Assembly: GCA_963920665.1 (NCBI GenBank)
Contig: OY987265.1
Location: forward strand, 11,289,001 to 11,353,000
Reading direction: 5' to 3'
Source of the DNA: Straminergon stramineum
Taxonomy: Eukaryota > Streptophyta > Bryopsida > Hypnales > Calliergonaceae
DNA: 64,000 nt
In this document: piece by piece, positions 26,687 through 36,050 of the stretch
Position numbering within the stretch: the stretch's first letter is position 1
Layout of the letters: the number at the start of each line of letters is the position of its first letter
The notes under the pieces: model-generated
What the model saw: only the letters and a program-made list of their open reading frames with translations
The model's database searches: none
Told to the model about the DNA's origin: nothing
Position numbers and translations under genes: made by a program

Positions 26687-27434
26687 GGGTAATTGCAAGA
26701 AACACCTATTGATTTTGTTGCGTTTTCATGATTTTTTGGAGAGTACTTTAAAATTAGAAAATTCATTTTTTTTAAAATTAAAAAAATATGATTAATGTGT
26801 ATAGCTTTAAGATGAAGGTACCCATAGAAGGAATTGTATAGAAAAATTCTCTAAGTAGGAGAACTAGAAAAGTGCTAAATCTTAGGGAAATACATACCTT
26901 AGATGTTTTAATTAGGAAAGAATAGTAAAAATAATTAAATACACAAAATAAAAACTATCCATTTGCAACAACCCTATGAAGATGGTCATTCACCAAAAAA
27001 AACACCAAAATAATATTTTATATGTTTCAAAATGCAAGTAGAAAGAAGCTCATTTTGTAGACTTCCACACCACAAAAAATTAACTATTTTTAAAATTCCT
27101 TCCCTAAATAGCTACAAGTCTACTAAAACTCTAGAAGACCATCTCATCCAAATTTCAACTCAAAATTTATTTTTTTTGATTCTAAATAGTACTAAAACAC
27201 TCCAAATTGGCAAGTGTGAGTGATTGTGACATTCAATTGGGGTCTATTTTGGATAGTAAATTATTTTTGAAAATTATGAAAAAATTAGGGAAGCTTTAGG
27301 ATAGTCATGACTCATGAGTACCTTCCCTATAAATCTTGAGTCATTTGGAGCCAAAATACAAAAGTTATGGCCAAAAAACAAATTAGCACACACTATGTGA
27401 CACAAAATAGGATAAGTGTTTCTTGCAATCATCC
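26687..27434. mobile_element. Inverted-repeat element, GGGTGATTGCAAG family, copy 2
   Basis: Starts GGGTAATTGCAAGAAACACC and ends with the inverse of GGATGATTGCAAGAAACACT. It is 748 bp, and its reverse strand aligns with copy 1 (shared CCTATTT, CATAACTT and CCCAATTG landmarks in order). No clean flanking duplication is seen. It is non-coding. Confidence 0.6.
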
Positions 27435-29499
27435 AACTACTCATCCAAAGACTAATTTGACTCGCAAAACCAAGCACATGTGTTATGATTGTGATGGCTA
27501 GAAAATGGTCGGAAACCAAGAAACTAATGGTTAGAAATCAGTCATATCTCTATTGAATTTCCTAGTACCTATAGATTGGCCATAGGGCTTGGTTGGTAAT
27601 GGGTTGTTCTACCATATTGCTTGTTTTTGTCTAATGTCATGTAAAATTAAGGTAGAAGCACCAAATAATTGTCAACCATGCCGAGTATCCAACATGTAGG
27701 GTGCGCTATATCCAAGTAATCCAACATTCCAACCTTAGGGCTTAGGCTAAAATTCAAGATTGGAATGTATTTTTATGTCCTTTTAAAGGTTGGGACTAAC
27801 AAGGTTTTGACACATGTCTGATGTCTCGAAGTAGTGAGTGAAATGAATGATCAGAATTGGAAGACTCTAGACATTGGCTACTAGTGAAATGTACTTTTCG
27901 GATCCCAAAATTCACCATAATTTCAATTTTGAAAATAAAATTCTGAAAATTTTGCTATCCCCATATTTCTTGTCTTCCTACATGGGAAAAATTTCCACCA
28001 CCTCATATTCGGCATGATCTGCTCCAAAACTGCTTAAATGATCGACTACCGGTGCTTCTACCTTAGACAATCACGAAGCATGATTGTACTTGTGCTTCGA
28101 CCTTGATACATTGAATGTGTTTTCTTTAACTCTATTGACCTGTCGGGTGGGTGTGTTGTGTTCTCCTGTGCTGAGTCATTTACTGCCAGGCCACTTGTGG
28201 CTGGCAGGTCCTGCATTTTACCTTTGCAATGAAATTCCGTTTCATTTGTGTCAAAAAACCAAAAAAAACACTCTATCGATCTTTACGTACTCTCTGACCC
28301 CCCCAGGTCATATACGACTGCCAGGGTTTAATTGTAGGATCTTCTCCTTGCAAAGACTGCAAGGATTTTTTTTTTTTTTTTCACTTGTGTCAAAAAGATT
28401 TAAAAAAAAATGGGAATTGAAATCAGTTCTAGAGCATGCACCTACGTACGACTGCAGCCCTGGTGACCGACAAAAGAAGAATGGATCGAGGTGAGGATCG
28501 AGGTCAGATACCAGCCCTCAAGTTCGGAATCTGGGACCTCTGTCAAATGCATATCAATCCTGGTTAACATTAACAGAGTTCTGTGCAAAGTTTCAATCAG
28601 AGAATTTCGAAATTATTTATAATTTGAAACACGATGTTTCCAAAAGTATGATCAATCAAGGTTTGTCAATGAAGTGGTTAAATAAAGTTCGGAGATAATG
28701 GAGAACCACGGTGGTGGTGCTAGTACAATAGTGCAACTTTGCAGGCTTCCGAGACTGATTGCAACAGTCGTCAATTTCGTTAAATTGGTGCGATTTCAGT
28801 ACCAAAAATTGTGACAAACATCAACAGAATGCTCAACAGACAAAGACAAAGACACGTTTAAATGTAGTACTGATTTACGTTTTAGGTCTCGTGTTCTGTA
28901 AGGTGCCAATGAAAGTAGTGACTCCTAAATCATTTCAGTTTCTGGCTTTTATTCTTGAGGGCCCATCACGTCATTTTTCCTTCTGAATACAGAATACTGC
29001 TACGTACTTATTAGCCACTAAATTTTAAATGTCTAATTGTTATGGAAAAAATGATATATATAGGATTATATTATCTTCTTTTTTAGCTAAACTAATTTTC
29101 CTTCATTAATATTATTATAATTATATATATATATATATGATAATAAATAGAGAGAGAATAAGTGGAACCAACGGGTATTCAAATGTCTTCAAGAAGTTGC
29201 AAACTGCCTCATTGACGGATTGGCCTGTCATCGGAGGCTCTTGGGCTTGCCAAACTGCGATGAGAGGCTGCAATTTTTGCAATTAATCTCGCTAACTGTT
29301 TTTTAACATGTTGTGACTGTAAGCTTCTAAAAATTTACCTGGGTCTCTATATATTAATTAAGCGTAAAAAATCTATGAATGTCAAAAAACTGTCACTCCT
29401 GGGTAGTGGGGGAATCATTTGATCTGGAGGGCCAACTGTCCCAGCAGACATGGTCCTTGAAATCATGCGTTCGCGCACCCACATGAACTGTACAACTTA
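27435..29499. other. Intergenic, no gene seen
   Basis: A 136-codon frame at 28084-28494 (+) is broken up by homopolymer runs and by a duplicated TTGTGTCAAAAA...ACGACTGC segment, and is not believed. An (AT)n run lies at about 29119-29138. Confidence 0.5.
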
Positions 29500-29880
29500 G
29501 ATAGATAGCAACAATACCGACAACAGCAAGGCTATCGACAATTAAGCAATATGACTCTGGACCTAGCGGGGTAGCAACATTAGAATATTCTAATAGCAGG
29601 AAGGTCCTTGAAAATAAAGCTATATGAATGTGGACGTTCCTGATAGCAATTACATACAAGTATATTCCAACAGAAGCAAGGTCCTCCACAATGTAATATT
29701 ATATGAATCTGAACCTTGTGGATAGCAACATAAGCATATTCCAGTGTACAGCAGCACCGTCCGAGCTTGAAAATTAAGCAATAAGAATCGAATTAAAACT
29801 CTGCCGATTGCAACATAAGTAAAGTCCAAACAGCAGCAAAGTCCTCGAAAATGAAGGTAATATGAATCTGGTCGACGTTA
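29500..29880. repeat. Degenerate tandem repeat, about 78 bp x 5, upstream of the HypX-like gene
   Basis: Units beginning near 29527, 29603, 29678, 29755 and 29838 share AAGGTCCTCGAAAAT-, AATATGAATCTGGAC- and GATAGCAACATAAG-like words. The array ends about 550 bp before the start codon of the HypX-like gene. A role in promoter function is possible but not shown. Confidence 0.65.
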
Positions 29881-30283
29881 CTGGCTAACCTTGAAATCAG
29901 TCAACGAAGCACACCAATTCAAGTATGTTAAAATAATTATCAGGTTTTGATAGCATGGTTAAGCAACAGTGTAACCGAAATTAGAAAGGCCAATTATTTC
30001 AAATGATATATTGATAGAAATGAAATTCACAACTTGGCCAGGTTACCATACGCCGAGCTATACGTCTGAAAATATTAGTTTAATCTTTAGCAGTCCTAAA
30101 TTCAAAGCATTGAGTCCCAGGACATCTCAAATTTACAACTTCCAATAGCGCCAAAATACACAACGAATTGAAATGTAACCTTGGTTTTCAGACAAGAAAG
30201 CGAATCATCTAGATCAACTCGGTACCTTCCATCGATCGACCGCGCTACTTAGATCCCCAGATCCCCAGACTGCAGAGAGGAGC

Positions 30284-30291
30284 TATTTATA
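30284..30291 (+). promoter_or_regulatory. Probable TATA box of the HypX-like gene
   Basis: TATTTATA lies 137 nt upstream of the first ATG at 30428, in a locally GC-richer stretch, as expected for a plant core promoter. Transcription would start about 30 nt downstream, giving a 5' leader of roughly 110 nt. The motif alone is weak evidence, but the position fits. Confidence 0.5.
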
Positions 30292-30427
30292 CACAGGAAA
30301 TTGGTCGTCTCTGCACAATGGAGATCGAAGGCTCTAGACCAGTGCCAGGTTCAGCAGTGTAGAATTCCAGTTAGTTCCAGACTGAGAGATCGAGCTAGTT
30401 GGCAATTTAAGTGCGAGCCCGTCGATC

Positions 30428-32557
30428 ATGAATACCATGCCGCTCAACCAGACGTCGATGGCGCTCGCGTGCTCTAGAGTGGTGTCTGTAGCCACAAGCA
30501 CTAGAAATTCAAGTGCTCAGCAGATGAGTCCTATCAAGGTTGCTTTGAGTTCGACCACATTCACTGGTTACAGTTTCAAAGGCTGGGGTCGATCGACATC
30601 GACACAAAGCTCGCACGGAGGGGTCTCCTGTCGGCGAATTCCGAGTGGTGTGATGTCATTTGCACATGTATTGGAGGCGTCTGAATCGGCCGTGGTGGTT
30701 CCCACGCCACCTGAAACAAAGCTCTGCTTCTTGTTGGTGTGCGATGCCTTCAACTCAATGGCGCAACGAGCGTCGCTCAAGCTGCGAGAAAGTGGCCACG
30801 AGGTGATAGTGCACGTTTTCAAGGACGGCGACTCCATGATCGTCGCCGTAGACAAGCTCAAGCCCGACGTCATTCTCTGCCCGTTCCTCACGAAGCGCAT
30901 CCCGCGCACCATCTACAGCGGCGACGTGCCGTGCCTGGTCGTCCACCCGGGCATCGAAGGCGACCGCGGCATGTCGTCCATCGACTGGGCGTTGCAGGAG
31001 AAGCAGCGCGAGTGGGGCGTCACCATTTTGCAGGCGGAGGAGGAGATGGACGCAGGACCCATCTGGGCCACCAGCAACTTCCGAATCCGCCGTACCCTGG
31101 GCCAAGCGCCCACCAAGTCGTCGCTATACCGGATCGAGTGTGTGGACGCCGCCACGCGCTGCATCGACGAGGTGCTCTTCAACCTCCGCCACAATGTGCC
31201 CCCACGCCCTCTCGATTACTCGAACCGTCGCGTCAGAGGCTCCCTGCGGCCCAAGCTGCTGCAGGCGGATCGTCGCCTCGACTGGGAGCTTCCTGCGGAG
31301 GAGCTTGCCACGATCGTCCGCGCCGGAGACTCGCAACCGGGCACGCTGTCCGTGGTAGCGAACGAGAAGTTTCTGTTGTTCGGCGCGCATGTGGAATCCA
31401 ACCCACCGGAGCTTCACTCCGGTTCCAAAGGTCCCAAGGAGATTCTGGGCCAGCGCGACGGCGCCGTTTTGATCCGCTGCGGTGGCGGCACGGCGATGTG
31501 GGTCACGCACCTCAAGAAAAACGTGAAGTCGATCAAATTGCCCGCCGTGGCGGTGCTTCCGCCATCCGTGGTCGCGACCTTGCCCCACTTGAAGGCACCG
31601 GCACTGGATCTTCCCATGGGGACATGGCCGCAGACTTTCCAGGAGATTTTCTACTGGACCAAGAACGACGTGACGTACTTGTGGTTTGACTACTACAACG
31701 GCGCCATGAGCACGGACCAGTGCCGCCGCTTGTGTCGAGCGTTGGACCACTTGGACCGCGAGTGCCCCAGCAAGGTACTGGTGCTCATGGGTGGCATCAA
31801 CTACTTCAGCAACGGCATCCACCTCAACACCATCGAGGCGGCGTCGGACCCCGTGCAGGAGTCGTGGGAGAACATCAACGCCATCGACGACGTGGTGCTC
31901 CGCGTCTTGACGTGCAGTCAGCGCGTGACGGTGGCGGCCATGTTGGGCAACGCCGGCGCGGGTGGCGTGATGGCCGCCCTTGCGGCAGACTTGGTGTGGG
32001 CTCACCGCAACGTGGTTTTGCACCCGAGCTACAAGCCGATGGAGCTGTTCGGCTCGGAGTATTGGACACACAGCCTGCCGAAGCGCGTGGGCGTGGAAGC
32101 CGCCGCCGAGCTGGTGACGAGCGTGGATCCGGTGTCGGCGTCGGAGGCCCAGCGCTTGGGCTTGATCGACGCCGTGCTGGCGCCGTCGAGCGTGGGGTTC
32201 GTGGAGAGCGTGATCGAGCGGGCTGAGAAGATCAGCAAAGGGAAGCACTGCGATGCTCTGATTGCCGAGAAGCGTCGCGGCTTGCCAGCGTTGATGGAGC
32301 GGCTTCGTGAGCATCGCCGTGATGAGCTTGTGCAGATGCAGGCTTGCTTTGCGTCTGAGATTTACAACCAAAAGCGACGAGACTTCGTTTACAAATCCGC
32401 CGGGACTTTGTCGTGTCAGACGGAGCTCAGTTGGCCAGCGACTACGCATCCAAGCCATCTTCTGGTGGCGGCTGCTGCTGCTGCTGCTAATTCAGACATG
32501 GTTTCAGAGGTCCAGCAGAAGAAGAATTCCTGCAGTATGACGATGAATTCTTTCTGA
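30428..32557 (+). CDS. hypX: HypX/HoxX-like protein: formyltransferase-like domain fused to crotonase domain
   Basis: A single uninterrupted 709-codon frame. In bacteria HypX converts formyl-tetrahydrofolate through formyl-CoA to carbon monoxide, supplying the CO ligand of [NiFe]-hydrogenase under oxic conditions. Residues 1 to about 95 are rich in Ser/Thr with scattered Arg and few acidic residues, so they look like an organelle transit peptide. The formyltransferase-like domain runs from about 95 to 340 and holds HPGIEGDRG (about 172-180) and EMDAGPIW (about 207-214, with the family's catalytic Asp). The crotonase domain runs from about 430 to 630 and has GGINYFSNGIHLN, GNAGAGGVMAALAAD and FGSEYWT, all typical of HypX. 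Bacterial HypX is usually about 560-580 residues, so the extra length is the N-terminal extension and a Gln/Ala-rich tail (AAAAAAA). The gene is intronless and clearly GC-richer than its surroundings, which suggests ancient bacterial transfer or retroposition. Its function in a plant without known [NiFe]-hydrogenase is unknown. The start is the first of three nearby in-frame ATGs. Confidence 0.92.
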   Translation: MNTMPLNQTSMALACSRVVSVATSTRNSSAQQMSPIKVALSSTTFTGYSFKGWGRSTSTQSSHGGVSCRRIPSGVMSFAHVLEASESAVVVPTPPETKLCFLLVCDAFNSMAQRASLKLRESGHEVIVHVFKDGDSMIVAVDKLKPDVILCPFLTKRIPRTIYSGDVPCLVVHPGIEGDRGMSSIDWALQEKQREWGVTILQAEEEMDAGPIWATSNFRIRRTLGQAPTKSSLYRIECVDAATRCIDEVLFNLRHNVPPRPLDYSNRRVRGSLRPKLLQADRRLDWELPAEELATIVRAGDSQPGTLSVVANEKFLLFGAHVESNPPELHSGSKGPKEILGQRDGAVLIRCGGGTAMWVTHLKKNVKSIKLPAVAVLPPSVVATLPHLKAPALDLPMGTWPQTFQEIFYWTKNDVTYLWFDYYNGAMSTDQCRRLCRALDHLDRECPSKVLVLMGGINYFSNGIHLNTIEAASDPVQESWENINAIDDVVLRVLTCSQRVTVAAMLGNAGAGGVMAALAADLVWAHRNVVLHPSYKPMELFGSEYWTHSLPKRVGVEAAAELVTSVDPVSASEAQRLGLIDAVLAPSSVGFVESVIERAEKISKGKHCDALIAEKRRGLPALMERLREHRRDELVQMQACFASEIYNQKRRDFVYKSAGTLSCQTELSWPATTHPSHLLVAAAAAAANSDMVSEVQQKKNSCSMTMNSF

Positions 32558-33842
32558 GAATTCCATCTCAATTGTGTCAATTTTGTTTTTGCAGCAGGGA
32601 TTTGACAATTAGAGTAATTGGAAATCAGGCAGAGAGGAAAACTCCTCTCTCTCAGTTTTGAATATAAACCTCAGATAACTCTTAGTTTCACTGTATTAAG
32701 CGGCTTGATTGACCAACATTTGATTGAGGACCTCAACTGTTTGTCGAAGTGCAGAAATACTCCATTAGTTTCCGAGAGTCGGGAGTCGATGAATATCTTG
32801 GATTATTTGAGTTAAGAGTAAGGACGTACAATGGGCTATTTCTACTTGAATAATCACAAAGGAGAACAATCAGTTGGCTCCACAATTAATATCATCCAGT
32901 ATCTTATTTATATGACAGCCTTTCTAATCTTTTTTCATTTTTCGTAGGGGTGGCTGCAAATATTAATTTGGGAAAACAATGAAGCATTAAATGATGCAAA
33001 CAGTATCTTCTACCTTCAATTTATAATTTCCCGCAGCCTCCTCGTCGATTGTACTTGACCTCATTTCAAGGTGAAAATTAAGGAATTCTTGTAAATATTA
33101 GCTTGATTCCTCTTTTCATTAGATTCCTATGAATTCGCAAAATCAGGGTGTCCGTTGGAGTTGGACTGTACGATCCCAATCTGGAGGGACACCTAAAAAT
33201 GACTGTATCTCCTGAAAGTTGCTATGGGGAAGGGGTGACAACATTCTCAGCGATTAATGCTGCTACGCGGTTCATTGAAAAACTGGGAACAGTACAGGCA
33301 CATGAGGGCTAGTTCCCAGTTCTTTTGATTTGTTTATGCCTTCTTGCGCTTTACTTTTGCGAGTGTTTGGGTGGTGTTTGATTTGTGTCCAAAAAGATTC
33401 ATTAAATTTTGGCTGTAGCATGCAACGAAGGTGAAGAAGTCCAAGAAACAGGTTATCCCCGCCCACCTTCAAGCAGCTTGAAGTCCATATTGTAGATGTA
33501 AACATTTAAAAAAATGTTTTTCAGTGATATTTGATCTAAATTAATAACTTTGCACCCATCTAAAGCAAATGTTTGCATGAACTCTCCCTGTACCCAAAAG
33601 ATCGCAGAGCAGTTTTATTGATCAATGCGGATTAGGTCAAAGTTTATATTCAACAAGGCTGGTTTGTATTGCTGCAAGGAATGCAGGCTAAGGATGCTGG
33701 ACACAGCATGAGGAAGAATGCTTGTGACTGGATCCAGCTTTTTCCATTTCTAAACCACCTGCCTTCAATGTTGCCATGTCCTTGCACTCAGATGGGTTTT
33801 TGTCATCCCTTCTGAGTTTTAATGCCTGTCCACAAGAATGAA
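32558..33842. other. Intergenic, 3' flank of the HypX-like gene
   Basis: No gene recognised. It probably contains the 3' untranslated region of the gene ending at 32557. Short frames at 32618 and 33272 have no motif. Confidence 0.5.
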
Positions 33843-33880
33843 CTCCCTCTGTCCCACTAAAAACCTCCAAAAAATCGAAA

Positions 33881-33911
<31 letters not shown>

Positions 33912-34212
33912 CATTAAAACTGCTCCATTTACTAAAACTGCTCCATTTACTGATTTTGATCACTGATCCTTGAGCAAGCGATGTGGGATTTTTGGAATTG
34001 ATTTGAATTCCACATCAGAAATAGTGCATGTACCACTAGAATTGCTCCATTGTTGATCGTTGAGCAAGCAATGTGGCATTTTGGGAATTGATTGAGCAGG
34101 AATTAATTTGAATTCCTCATCACTTGTTCAACAATGAAATTTTTTTAAATGGAGCAGTTTAATGGTACATGCACGATGTCCAATTTGGAGGTTTTTAGAG
34201 GGATGGAGGGAT
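33843..34212. mobile_element. Stowaway-like foldback element with internal duplication
   Basis: The ends CTCCCTCTGTCCCACTAAAA and the inverse ATCCCTCCATCCCTCTAAAA resemble Stowaway termini. Inner inverted segments (ATTAAAACTGCTCCATTTA near 33913 and TAAATGGAGCAGTTTAAT near 34146) extend the foldback. A GAGCAAGCRATGTGG segment is duplicated inside, and an (AT)n run lies at 33890-33912. The flanking TA is preserved only on the right, so the copy is old. Confidence 0.65.
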
Positions 34213-34767
34213 TATATTTCATGGCCAGAAGGGCTTTCAATGGTGAGTTCGTTGGTTGATTTTGACATGTTTGTAAGAGCCTAATTGGTGTGATATGGTG
34301 CTATGATACGTAACCCACATATGACTAAGCATGAGTTTCTTCAGAAAGTTTGCTCACTGTCTGTTTCCAGGCTGTTTTTTGGACAGCAGGTTGGTGCATT
34401 TTCACACAAAATGGACGCTTCTGTTTGAAGTTTGAGAACAGGACACACGACACCCCCTCCTCAAGAGGTTCACAGGACTCCACGTGTTGAATGCCTAAAA
34501 TATTGGTCAAAATGAATTGACCTTCAGAGTGCCCAAAACTTATTTCGCCTGCACTTTTCAACACTATATATGCAATGCATGCTTATCCCATTTTGCACAA
34601 TGTTGCAATATCATCCCAATTTCTCAATCTCAAAATTTTTATAGTATGTCTTTTGATTGCAATTCCAGGCTTTTCTATTGAAGTTGGGAACTGGATTTGT
34701 TGTTCGTTTATGAAGTTGAGTATGATATAAGTTGGCATAACAACGGTGTGTTGCAACAAAGGACAAC

Positions 34768-34905
34768 GTTTTTTGTATAAGGAAATGCCTGCAGAGAAGG
34801 GAATTGCACCAAAAAATGTGTCAACAACGAGGGTAGAGCTGGATGAGGAGACACATTTTTTGGTGCAATTTTTGGTGACAAAAGGGGCATTGCCTTGTGT
34901 AAACC
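34768..34905. repeat. Imperfect hairpin with a 21-bp perfect stem
   Basis: 34802-34822 (starting AATTGCACCAAAAAATG) is the exact reverse complement of 34850-34870, with a 27-nt loop. The stem continues outward after an unpaired patch: TTTGTATAAGGAAATGCC against the inverse of GGCATTGCCTTGTGTAAA. The total is about 138 bp. This shape is compatible with a microRNA-like precursor or a small foldback transposon. No target was identified. Confidence 0.6.
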
Positions 34906-36050
34906 TGCCTGCCAAAAAATGTGGGAAATGAAGAGACGATAAAGATTCCTTGGATGAACAGAAAACTTTCCAGAGAAAAATCGTTATGGCCTAATTCCAC
35001 GGGTGGACCTACTTAATGCGTTGATTACGCAAAATAACCTGCCCAGCAAACGAACAGGGCAAATGAACAGAGAATTATCTGGAGGGGGTTTCCATATATG
35101 GGATGCCTGTACTACTCTACCAGGAAATGTACAGAACAGAAATGGAGACACAAACTGAAGTTTCCCCTATACATTAAATGTTGGCTTTCTCAACATAACA
35201 TTCTCATGATATTGAGTAGCAAGACCAACCTTCACCATATTGTGGAAGGTCCAGTAATGCAAAAATTCACTTACTAAAAACCCGTTGCCCCGAAGTAGTA
35301 GGAGACTACGAAAAAAGGTTAGTTACAGTATAGACTACCGTACCAAAAAGTCATTTCCAAGTCTTATTCTCAGCACTTTGCTAAAGGTCAATTGACTTAC
35401 TTGCAATATGGCATTGCTTGCTTGGACGTCGTGTTGATGACACACTCCCCTCGAGGTGTCAGACGTTCTCGCTTGAGCTTCATAGTTGCCGTCTTCTATT
35501 AAAAAAATTGCATACTAAGAGTATCTTCAGTGGACGCAGGTTCCACACCCAGCAATGGGAACATGATTCTAAAAGAATGGTCTTCCATTTGACTCAAGAA
35601 TGTTCGGAATCCAAAATATTCACAAGTTCAAATAACCTCGACACTTCCCCTCTTTGGAAAATGAAGGTGTCCATAAAGAGAAAAGAACTTGAGTTCAAAA
35701 ATAAGTCTAACAATACATGTCCTCAAGTCCTCGAGTTCAACTCAAACCTAGCAAAACAATTTGTACCATATCTTGCAAGTGAGCATTCCTCGAGTCCTTG
35801 ACAATGTTACATCTTCCCAGGGGTGGTGGAATATGGGTGGTGAGCCACAACTTTTGACGCTCCTTACATCTTGCAAAGGCCCAAAGGCTGATCCTTAAAG
35901 CTCCAATAGCATAATATATCCAGCTGCGTCTACGTTCCATTTAAGCAAACAACTACCCAAGAATCATATGGATAGTTGTCAACTTCAAGCGTATCATAAA
36001 AATGAATCGAAAAGCCATTTTACATGCTTACATATCCAAATCAGAATGTG
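34906..36050. other. Intergenic, downstream of the SET-domain gene
   Basis: A 127-codon frame at 35418-35801 (+) is the longest, but has no recognisable domain and no composition shift. Part of this stretch is probably the 3' untranslated region of the minus-strand gene ending at 36051. Confidence 0.45.

Noticed and set aside
28084..28494. 136-codon open frame as a gene
   Set aside because: It runs through homopolymer tracts and an internal segment duplication, and has no motif, start context or splice partner.
30739..31689. 316-codon frame in another plus frame of the HypX-like gene
   Set aside because: Arg/Ala/His-rich composition typical of a shifted reading of a GC-rich gene, with no motif.
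31124..32458. 444-codon frame on the minus strand
   Set aside because: It lies wholly antisense to the HypX-like gene. GC-rich third positions keep the opposite strand open, and it has no domain.
35418..35801. 127-codon frame downstream of the SET gene
   Set aside because: No recognisable domain, ordinary intergenic composition, and probably 3' flank of the minus-strand gene.
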